Positions 41,579-48,509 of a DNA stretch of 53,625 nucleotides are shown here, piece by piece. Under the pieces are notes generated by a model, which ran no database searches, was not told where the DNA came from, and was given only the letters and a program-made list of their open reading frames with translations. Source of the DNA: Vibrio fluminensis (lineage in GTDB: Bacteria; Pseudomonadota; Gammaproteobacteria; Enterobacterales; Vibrionaceae). The position numbers and the translations under genes are program-made. The stretch covers positions 1 through 53,625 of the forward strand of contig NZ_JADILO010000031.1 of NCBI RefSeq assembly GCF_015278125.1, read 5' to 3'. Each line of letters starts with the position of its first letter. Position 1 is the first letter of the stretch.

Positions 41579-43513
41579 TTAAATGCCAGATGCTTTAGCT
41601 CGGAACTGCCCAACCAGACTACCCAGTTTCTGATTCACCTCTTGCACTTGGCTACTGTATTTCACTGAATCTTGCACTTCATTGTAGGTATCGCTGGCGA
41701 GTGAGGCGATGTGGGTAATATTACGGTCAATCTCACCGGACACCATGGACTGCTCTTCCGAAGCGGTTGCAATTTGCGTGTTCATATTGAACAACTCTTC
41801 TATCTGCTGATTCACGCTATCGATAGCATCCACCACTTGCTGTGTGTCTTGCATGGTTGCTTCCGCTTGCTCTTGGCTAGCCGCCATAATTGAAACAGTG
41901 GTATGGATTTGACTAGAAAGATTGGTGATAGTTGACTCAATCTGGCGAGTTGAATTATCTGTCTTCATCGAGAGATCTCGCACCTCATCAGCGACGACCG
42001 CAAATCCTCTGCCATGTTCTCCGGCACGAGCGGCTTCTATCGCTGCGTTTAGCGCTAGTAGGTTAGTTTGCTCTGCAATTCCTTGGATAGTTGATATTAC
42101 CGAGTTGATTTGACGACTCTGCTCTTCCAGTTGTTCGATTAACTGTTGAGAGTTGGCAATGTCACCGGAAAGGGTCTGCATACTTGCACTGGCTTGTTGG
42201 GTAATGTCTCTAGCGAGCTGAGACGCGTCTTTCATATTTGCCGCACTAACAGCAGCCTGTTCAATATTCGACGTAATCTCATTGCTGGTGTGTACCAGTT
42301 CGTTAATCGCAGTCGCCACGGACTCTGACTCGATTTTTTGTTGCTCGGCATTTTCCATACTTTTACTCGCCGCTTGAGTACTCATTGATGCACTTTGGTC
42401 GAGGACATCCTTAGCCGAAGAAACATCTTTAATTAAGTTATGCAACTTACAAGTAAAGGTATCAAATGAATTCGCCAATTGTGCCAGTTCATCGTTACCA
42501 GAGGCATTCATTCGTGCCGTTAAATCCCCATTCCCTTGCGCAATATCGTGCATCATGGATTTGATGCTTTGGATACGGCCTAGAATATTGCGACCTATTA
42601 GCATCAATAATCCCGACAGGATAAGCGCGAGTAAGCCCCCAAAAATGTGCAATTGCATTTTTACTTTGTCAGCGGCCAGCAGAATAGAGGACTCGATATC
42701 ACCTTGTAGAGATAGTATTTCTTGCTCTGTTGTGTGTACGGTGCTCCTTAAATCTCCACGGATCCCGAGGTTAGGCGTTAAGCCAAGTTGGGTATTGGCT
42801 TTAAATAGGTTAACAAGATCAGATTGGTAACTGTTAAACGCACTTTGTAGACGGGATAGGTAGGCGAACTGCTGATAAAAAGTTTGTAGAGATTGGGATA
42901 GTTCCAGTTCAGTTTGTTCAGAAGGATAAGCAAGATAGTGAAAGTCTTTTTCCATCAGTTCAGACAGCGCCACTTTCGCTTCTAAATTATCAAGACTAAT
43001 CACACTTTGACGCAATTCGCTGCGAGAGGCGGTTAGTTTATCAATTAAAGATTCACCACTAGTCTTTGAGTCAATCAACTCAATCTGCGTCACGAGTTGT
43101 TGGAACTTTATACCGTACTGTTCAAGCGTTTGACTGATAGTACTCATACGCCCATCAAGAGGAAGCCCGTGAGTGGTAATACGTTCATCGAGTTGTTTGA
43201 GTCGCTCCGTCAGTTGTAGAAAAGTTTGGTCAAAACGCTGCTGATACTTGATATCGTGACGAGCGATAAAGTCTTTTTCATGACGCCTTAATGTGAGCAG
43301 ATCGATTTCCGCTTCGGCATTTTCAACCGATGCCAACTCTAACTCGTGCATGTTATTAAGACTGTACTGTTCGAAAAATCCATAGCAGACAACACCGATC
43401 AAAAGGATGACGTTTATCGTGAGTAACTTGGCTTTGATACTAAAGCGGTCAAGTAGAGTTGATGGTTTAGTTTCATTAGATGGAACGGGTTGAGATTGAG
43501 TGCCTTGGAACAT
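41579..43513 (-). CDS. Methyl-accepting chemotaxis protein with HBM-like sensor domain
   Basis: The 644-residue receptor has TM1 (about 30-48), a long all-helical periplasmic sensor (50-290) and TM2 (about 291-310). HAMP (NDELAQLANSFDTF) and the cytoplasmic signalling helices follow, with the hairpin tip EQTNLLALNAAIEAARAGEH and then GRGFAVVADEVRDLS. The sensor has LLTLRRHEKDFIARHD near its start and a second similar helix near ELMEKDFHYLA. These two are typical of the HBM (helical bimodular) sensor that binds organic acids such as TCA intermediates in McpS. Start ATG with GGGAGAAG upstream. The ligand is unknown. Confidence 0.92.
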   Translation of the reverse strand: MFQGTQSQPVPSNETKPSTLLDRFSIKAKLLTINVILLIGVVCYGFFEQYSLNNMHELELASVENAEAEIDLLTLRRHEKDFIARHDIKYQQRFDQTFLQLTERLKQLDERITTHGLPLDGRMSTISQTLEQYGIKFQQLVTQIELIDSKTSGESLIDKLTASRSELRQSVISLDNLEAKVALSELMEKDFHYLAYPSEQTELELSQSLQTFYQQFAYLSRLQSAFNSYQSDLVNLFKANTQLGLTPNLGIRGDLRSTVHTTEQEILSLQGDIESSILLAADKVKMQLHIFGGLLALILSGLLMLIGRNILGRIQSIKSMMHDIAQGNGDLTARMNASGNDELAQLANSFDTFTCKLHNLIKDVSSAKDVLDQSASMSTQAASKSMENAEQQKIESESVATAINELVHTSNEITSNIEQAAVSAANMKDASQLARDITQQASASMQTLSGDIANSQQLIEQLEEQSRQINSVISTIQGIAEQTNLLALNAAIEAARAGEHGRGFAVVADEVRDLSMKTDNSTRQIESTITNLSSQIHTTVSIMAASQEQAEATMQDTQQVVDAIDSVNQQIEELFNMNTQIATASEEQSMVSGEIDRNITHIASLASDTYNEVQDSVKYSSQVQEVNQKLGSLVGQFRAKASGI

Positions 43514-43623
43514 AACTTCTCCCTAGAGACTGACGTTTAAAGGCCGCGTAGAGTAGTTTTTGTGATCGCGGATATTAAACTAATAGCATTAGAGAGGGGT
43601 TTTGCAACCATAGTGTGAAATGA

Positions 43624-43649
43624 AAAGCCCCTGATGATTCAGGGGCTTT
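43624..43649 (-). terminator. Intrinsic terminator of fdhD
   Basis: A perfect 11-bp stem (AAAGCCCCTGA / TCAGGGGCTTT) with a 4-base loop, reading into TTTTC on the minus strand. It lies five bases past the fdhD stop. Confidence 0.85.
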
Positions 43650-43653
43650 GCGC

Positions 43654-44484
43654 TTATTCGGCTTGTTCGCCTTTGACGTCAAAAGTGATTTTTTCAGCGC
43701 CCGTAAAGACTTGGAAGCGTAAGCCTTTCGCTCGAGCAATCGTGGTAATCCCGAACTTACGAGCTAAATCTAATCCCATTTGTGTCACGCCAGAGCGTGA
43801 AAGCAGTACAGGAATGCCCATTTGTGCCACTTTGATCACCATTTCAGAGGTTAGGCGACCCGTAGTGTAGAAAATCTTATCTTCGCCGCTTTCTTCGTTA
43901 ATCCACATTTCACCGGCTAAGGTATCGACTGCATTATGACGACCGACATCTTCTACAAATGACAATACTTGATCGCCTTTACACACCGCACAGCCGTGAA
44001 CTGCACCGGCTTTTTTGTAGGTATCGTTGTAATGGGTTAATGCTTCAAGCGCAGTATAGATTTCTGATTGTTTGAGCGGCGTTTGCGGTACTTGGTAATT
44101 CTCAAGTTGCTTCATCACATTACCGTACATGGTGCCTTGACCACAGCCTGAAGTAACGGTTTTCTTTTTAAGCGCGCTTTCTACATGTTCAGTATTTTCG
44201 TTGGTAACGACTGCTGCACTACTTGTTTCCCAATCGATAATCACCGACTCAATCGAAGTTGGATCAGATAGGAAGCTTTGGTTTTTCAAATAACCTAAAA
44301 CCAAAGACTCAGGGCGTGAACCTAAAGTCATTAAGGTGACCACTTCTTTCCAGTTAAGCATCACTGTAAGAGGGCGTTCACACGCAACCTCTTTGGTTAG
44401 CACTTCGCCGTATTCGTCGTATACCTCAACTTCGATAGTTTGTAATGGATTCTCACTGGTTTTAATTATATTTGGTTTAACCAC
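43654..44484 (-). CDS. fdhD: Formate dehydrogenase accessory sulfurtransferase FdhD
   Basis: It carries sulfur from a cysteine desulfurase to the Mo/W-bisMGD cofactor so that formate dehydrogenase becomes active. The start is GTG at 44484 (MVKPNIIKTSENP) with AGGA 6 bases upstream. The longer frame begins with TTG and has no ribosome site. Length is then 276 residues. Typical features are ERPLTVMLNWKEV, EDVGRHNAVDTLAGEMW and TTGRLTSEMVIKVAQMG. Cysteines are in SGCGQGT (Cys114) and in GCAVCKGD (Cys165, Cys168). The placing of the CxxC differs from what I recall of E. coli FdhD. It is divergent from the DUF3305 gene of the formate dehydrogenase cluster. Confidence 0.93.
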   Translation of the reverse strand: MVKPNIIKTSENPLQTIEVEVYDEYGEVLTKEVACERPLTVMLNWKEVVTLMTLGSRPESLVLGYLKNQSFLSDPTSIESVIIDWETSSAAVVTNENTEHVESALKKKTVTSGCGQGTMYGNVMKQLENYQVPQTPLKQSEIYTALEALTHYNDTYKKAGAVHGCAVCKGDQVLSFVEDVGRHNAVDTLAGEMWINEESGEDKIFYTTGRLTSEMVIKVAQMGIPVLLSRSGVTQMGLDLARKFGITTIARAKGLRFQVFTGAEKITFDVKGEQAE

Positions 44485-44686
44485 GTTTATTCCTATTGTT
44501 GTGCGTTCATCTGACAAGCGATGAGGGAATGAAGTTTCTGTTATTATATACAAGCAATAACTGTTCCTGATCAAGAGAGAAATGCCAAAGGAACGTAAAG
44601 GTATTACAATTAGGGAATGAATATTGCTTAATACCCAGCAGAGTAACTATCCAACCAGAACCAAAATTCGAACAGCATGGTGAATT

Positions 44687-45136
44687 ATGTCTACTATAAC
44701 GCTTGAGAAAACTGAGCAACATTGGCCGATAGAGTGTGAACTGACGGCAAAAGAAGTGTCTATGGGGAAATGGACGACGATTCAACAGCAATTAACCGGT
44801 TTCAATCTTAAACCTGAACAGCAAAGTGCTCGTCTGGTGTTACTACAGTTACACAAAGACGAGCGTACCGAGTACCGCTTTAATTTGAGCTCACAACAAC
44901 CTAAGCTTTTTCTAGTGCTGGATACCTTTGAAGGCGAAGACAACCCAAAGATAGTGGCGTTAACCGCTTCTCAGAGTGTCGCATCGCGTTATATGGATGG
45001 TGACTATTTAGTACTATCTGATGACATGCCTTTGGCTATCCATGCTTGGATGGAAGCCTTCATTGGCCGACATGGTGAACTTTTAGAAGTAAGACGTAAG
45101 AAACGCGCAGGAGCGGGTCGATCAAATGGTAACTAG
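44687..45136 (+). CDS. DUF3305 domain protein, formate dehydrogenase cluster
   Basis: The protein has 149 residues, no signal peptide and no cofactor motif. Features such as PIECELTAKEVSMGKWT and FNLSSQQPKLFLVLDTFEGE fit DUF3305, a family found only beside this type of formate dehydrogenase operon. The C terminus is basic (VRRKKRAGAGRSNGN). The function is unknown; a role in enzyme maturation is likely from context. It overlaps the DUF3306 gene by 11 bases. It is divergent from fdhD. Confidence 0.82.
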   Translation: MSTITLEKTEQHWPIECELTAKEVSMGKWTTIQQQLTGFNLKPEQQSARLVLLQLHKDERTEYRFNLSSQQPKLFLVLDTFEGEDNPKIVALTASQSVASRYMDGDYLVLSDDMPLAIHAWMEAFIGRHGELLEVRRKKRAGAGRSNGN

Positions 45137-45752
45137 TTTTATTAGCCGTTGGTCTAAGCGTAAGCTAGACGAAAAAACCAAAGAGCTTTTGGCGACAGAG
45201 CAAACTCAAGTTGTTGACGAAAAACTAGAAGATAGCGTTAACAGCGATGAAGCTCTGCAAGAAACTTCACAACTTTCTAGTTCGAGCGAAGAAGCATTAG
45301 AGACGACAGAAGCAACGCAATCTGAGGCTGTTGAGTCAGAGCAACCTCAAGAAATGTCAATTGCAAATTTGCTTGCCTCAGAAGCGGAGCAGAGTGTTAA
45401 AAAAGCAGCGTTGCGAAAACTGTTCTTATCAGAGGAATTCAATGTTCGTGATGGCTTGGATGATTACGATGAAGATTACAGTAACCTGAAAACACTCTCA
45501 CAAAGTGTGGCGGAAACTCTTCGCGATTGGGTAAAAGACAAATCAGAAGAGCAACCAGAAAACGCTGAGCCTGTAGCTGCGGCTTCATCGCCACAAGAGA
45601 GCGATACCGAAAATACCAAAGACGAAGCTGAAGCTGAAGCAGTAGAGAGTGACGAAATTGCTCTAGAAAGTGAGGGCAACGAAGCTGATCAGAATGTTTC
45701 GGCTGAAATGTCTGACAGCGAAGGAGATGAGACAAAATATACCACACAATAA
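45126..45752 (+). CDS. DUF3306 domain protein, formate dehydrogenase cluster
   Basis: The 208-residue protein is strongly acidic. An N-terminal short basic segment (FISRWSKRKLDEKTKEL) is followed by a Ser/Glu-rich low-complexity stretch. A folded core follows (ALRKLFLSEEFNVRDGLDDYDEDYSNLKTLS), and the tail is again acidic. The core matches DUF3306, a partner of DUF3305 in formate dehydrogenase clusters. Most of the chain looks disordered. The function is unknown. It is likely co-translated with DUF3305 because of the overlap. The main enzyme operon has its own promoter after this gene. Confidence 0.82.
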   Translation: MVTSFISRWSKRKLDEKTKELLATEQTQVVDEKLEDSVNSDEALQETSQLSSSSEEALETTEATQSEAVESEQPQEMSIANLLASEAEQSVKKAALRKLFLSEEFNVRDGLDDYDEDYSNLKTLSQSVAETLRDWVKDKSEEQPENAEPVAAASSPQESDTENTKDEAEAEAVESDEIALESEGNEADQNVSAEMSDSEGDETKYTTQ

Positions 45753-45788
45753 TTAGGTACATTTTGACTAAATGACGAAGATACCGAT

Positions 45789-45837
45789 TGCGACAATTTG
45801 TCTCAGTCGGTTTTTTTGTCTCGATGTTTCGCTTGTC
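45789..45837 (+). promoter_or_regulatory. Candidate enhancer sites upstream of the formate dehydrogenase operon
   Basis: TGCGACAA-T-TTGTCTCA (45789-45805) is the tupA palindrome with a single mismatch. Further TTGTC half-sites begin at 45816 and 45833, spaced 18 and 17 bases, all facing the promoter. The palindrome centre is about 80 bases upstream of the -24 element, a usual distance for an enhancer. Confidence 0.65.
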
Positions 45838-45873
45838 GTTATTCCAAGTGATTGATATATCGATAAATAAAAG

Positions 45874-45890
45874 TTGGTACGCCTTTTGCA
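45874..45890 (+). promoter_or_regulatory. Sigma-54 promoter of the formate dehydrogenase operon
   Basis: TTGGTACGCCTTTTGCA matches the sigma-54 consensus TTGGCACG-N4-TTGCW except for one base (C to T in the -24 core). GG and GC are exactly ten bases apart. It ends 46 bases before the start of the polyferredoxin gene. Confidence 0.75.
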
Positions 45891-45935
45891 ATACGGTGTA
45901 TAGATAAATTATCCGGTTGCAAACGGAATAGAGCA

Positions 45936-47597
45936 ATGCTTAAACAATTACTACAAGAAGCAACATCAAACAATGGTAAAGCAAGACTTTACGCGTTTGA
46001 AAATACAGTTGAGCTTACTAACTTAATCCCACCAACAGTAAGCTATGAAAGTGGCGGTAATACACTAATTGTTGGCCCGACTGCGATTATTGAAAGTGCA
46101 GCACAACAACTAGAACAGATGAATAGCTTAACTCTGCTATCAACAGATGGTGAGAAGGGCACTCATGCTAAGCTTTACTTTGCTAATTCAGTTGAAGTAT
46201 CAGGTTTTCTTGGCGCTTTCGAAGTTCAAACAGTAAATAACCTAATTCGCAGTAACCTCGCGGAAGTAGCAATAGGTCATGATTGTTTTGATGTGGTTTT
46301 AGACCTATGTCTTAACAGTTGTATGACTGAAGAAGTTCCAGTTCCTGGTTATTACCCAGTAGGGCGTGGTTATCCCAAACTGGCGGATGCTCTAGAAGAA
46401 ATTCCGACTCTGATGGGTACATTTGATAAGCCTAAGTTCTTCCGCCTAGATACGGATTTATGTGCGCATAGCTCTCGTGGCGTGAAAGGTTGTGAGCGTT
46501 GTGTAGATGCATGTCCAGCTGGTGCGCTATCAAGTCAAGGTAGCGACAAAACCGGTCACCGTATCGAGATCAATCCATACCTATGTCAAGGTGTCGGTAC
46601 TTGTGCGACAGCATGCCCAACAGAAGCGATTCATTACGCTCTGCCTAATCCACAAGATACACAAAAATTCATTGAGCGTACGCTAGCTAACTATGAGAAA
46701 GCGGGTGGTCTAGATCCTATCGTTCTAATTTGTAGCTCTCGTCATGAAAGTTACAACGTGATGGCACTAAAAGCATTGCCAGAGAATGTTATTCCTGTCG
46801 TGGTAGAAGAACTTCCATCGGTAGGTATTGATACTTGGTTTGCAGCACTGGTTAATGGCGCGACTCAAGTGCTTTTTGCTGCTAGCCGATTTATGCCAGC
46901 AACGATTATCCGCATTTTGAATAACGAAGTGGCAATTGCTCAAGAGCTATTAAGTCAACTTGGTATCCAAAAAGAGTGTATCGATATCCTTTACCTAGAG
47001 TCACTACGTGAAGGTCCTCCTACGCTTTGTACAGATTCATTCGATCTTGCTCTTGGCGATCTTGAAGGTAATAAGCGTCAACGTCTGTTTACTGCTTTAG
47101 ATGCGTTGGCAATTTCCCGAATTCCGGTTGAGAACGCGGTAGAACTCGCGACTAACGCGCCATACGGTAACGTTGAGTGCAAATCGAGTGATTGTACGCT
47201 TTGTATGAGTTGTGTCGCGGTTTGTCCGACACGTGCTCTGCATACGGATGGTGAATCTCCGTCATTAAAGTTTGTTGAACAAGACTGTGTTCAATGTGGT
47301 TTGTGTGTGAAAGCGTGCCCTGAAAAGGTTCTAACACTAACGCCACGCATGAACTGGGACAAAGATTCTCGTCAAGATGCTCGAGTAATTCATGAAGAAA
47401 AAGCAGCGGAATGTATCCGTTGTCACAAACCTTTCGCACCACAGTCTATGATTGATATGTTGCAATCTAAGTTACGCGGTCACTCTCACTTCTCTGATGA
47501 AGCTGCGATTAACCGTATTGCGATGTGTGAAGACTGCCGTGTTATCGACATGTTCGAAGCAATGGCTGATGACCCAATGAAACAACTGAAATACTAG
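45936..47597 (+). CDS. 4Fe-4S polyferredoxin-like protein of the formate dehydrogenase operon
   Basis: The 553-residue cytoplasmic protein has four 4Fe-4S cysteine clusters: CERCVDACPAGAL, CQGVGTCATACP, CTLCMSCVAVCPTRAL and CVQCGLCVKACPEKVL. A C-terminal zinc-like pair follows (CIRCHKPF and CEDC). Between the ferredoxin pairs is a domain of about 170 residues that resembles the polyferredoxin/4Fe-4S binding proteins of similar formate dehydrogenase operons. It could pass electrons or help iron-sulfur assembly. It is the first gene of the sigma-54-driven operon, ahead of the chaperone. Function beyond electron transfer is inferred. Confidence 0.88.
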   Translation: MLKQLLQEATSNNGKARLYAFENTVELTNLIPPTVSYESGGNTLIVGPTAIIESAAQQLEQMNSLTLLSTDGEKGTHAKLYFANSVEVSGFLGAFEVQTVNNLIRSNLAEVAIGHDCFDVVLDLCLNSCMTEEVPVPGYYPVGRGYPKLADALEEIPTLMGTFDKPKFFRLDTDLCAHSSRGVKGCERCVDACPAGALSSQGSDKTGHRIEINPYLCQGVGTCATACPTEAIHYALPNPQDTQKFIERTLANYEKAGGLDPIVLICSSRHESYNVMALKALPENVIPVVVEELPSVGIDTWFAALVNGATQVLFAASRFMPATIIRILNNEVAIAQELLSQLGIQKECIDILYLESLREGPPTLCTDSFDLALGDLEGNKRQRLFTALDALAISRIPVENAVELATNAPYGNVECKSSDCTLCMSCVAVCPTRALHTDGESPSLKFVEQDCVQCGLCVKACPEKVLTLTPRMNWDKDSRQDARVIHEEKAAECIRCHKPFAPQSMIDMLQSKLRGHSHFSDEAAINRIAMCEDCRVIDMFEAMADDPMKQLKY

Positions 47598-47606
47598 GAG
47601 TCAGGT

Positions 47607-48233
47607 GTGGAAAATAATAACGAACAAGCAACACTACGCCAAGAGATCTATTTACTTCTGGCTTCTCTGTTTCGCCAATTGCCATCGCATGAGCTGATCG
47701 AGTTTCTTTCTGAACTTGAAATTGAATCAACAGAAAGCGCGATGCAACAAGCATGGCAATCATTAAGACTTGCGGCTCAGGAAAGTGAGGCAGAAGCATT
47801 AGAAGATGAATACCAAGATCTATTTATTGGTATTGGTCGTGGTGAAGTGGTTCCATTTGGCTCGTGGCATATGGCCGGTGCGCTGATGGAGAAGCCTTTG
47901 GCTGAGATCCGCAACGATCTAGATATTCTAGGTTTTGAGCGTGAAGAGAATGTAAAAGAGCCAGAAGATCATATTGCAGCACTGTGTGAAGTCATGTCGA
48001 TGCTAACGAGCGAGCAAGAGTGCACGCAACAAGTGTTTTTCAATAAACACATTGCACCTTGGTACGAGTCATTAGCAAAGCAGATTGAACAGGCGAAAAG
48101 TGCAAAGTTTTATTTGGCAGTTGCTCAGCTATTACGTGCTTTTGGTACGATCGAGCAAGTGCAATTTAGCAAAAACACGAAGAGTAAAACCCATTTAAAA
48201 ATTGATGTGAAAAACGTAACTGAGTACGAGTAA
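47607..48233 (+). CDS. TorD/DmsD-like chaperone for the formate dehydrogenase
   Basis: A helical protein of 208 residues of the TorD family. These bind the Tat signal of a molybdoenzyme and hold it until the cofactor is in place. Visible family parts are LRQEIYLLLASLFRQLP, EDEYQDLFIGIGRGEVVPFG and PLAEIRNDLDILGF, plus EPEDHIAALCEVM. The start is GTG with AGGAG 6 bases upstream. It sits between the polyferredoxin and the Tat-tagged subunits, so the likely client is the alpha subunit with its Tat signal. Confidence 0.9.
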   Translation: MENNNEQATLRQEIYLLLASLFRQLPSHELIEFLSELEIESTESAMQQAWQSLRLAAQESEAEALEDEYQDLFIGIGRGEVVPFGSWHMAGALMEKPLAEIRNDLDILGFEREENVKEPEDHIAALCEVMSMLTSEQECTQQVFFNKHIAPWYESLAKQIEQAKSAKFYLAVAQLLRAFGTIEQVQFSKNTKSKTHLKIDVKNVTEYE

Positions 48234-48296
48234 TAGCATCGATAAGAGGGGCGAAAAGCCTCCAAAATACTACCTTAAGAGGGTAAGGAAGCAACC

Positions 48297-48494
48297 ATGA
48301 AAGATAATAATGAAGTAAATACAAGCCGCAGGGATCTCCTGAAAGGCTTAACAACTGCTGCCGTTGCTGGTGCCGTTGTCGCTGGTACAAGCAAAGTGGC
48401 AACCGCTGCAGAAACAGCAGAAATTAAACCTGACGTAAAGAAGACTGGCTATCGTGAAACTCAGCATGTTCGCGATTATTACGACTCACTGTAA
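48297..48494 (+). CDS. Small Tat-signal protein of the formate dehydrogenase operon
   Basis: The protein has only 65 residues. A complete twin-arginine signal (TSRRDLLKGLTTAAVAGAVV) ends near TAA-AET. Only about 27 residues remain after cleavage (TAEIKPDVKKTGYRETQHVR and a DYYDSL end). This matches the small formate dehydrogenase region Tat target family. It may be a subunit or a helper exported with the alpha subunit. A good AAGGAAG site precedes the ATG, and only 15 bases separate it from the alpha subunit. Confidence 0.88.
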   Translation: MKDNNEVNTSRRDLLKGLTTAAVAGAVVAGTSKVATAAETAEIKPDVKKTGYRETQHVRDYYDSL

Positions 48495-48509
48495 TTTGGA
48501 GCTTAACGC

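Noticed and set aside
43654..44574. 306-residue FdhD starting at 44574
   Set aside because: That start is TTG without a ribosome site. The GTG at 44484 has AGGA upstream and gives a normal FdhD N terminus.
45439..45936. Antisense 165-codon frame opposite the DUF3306 gene
   Set aside because: It mirrors the low-complexity acidic coding region and has no ribosome site or recognisable domain.
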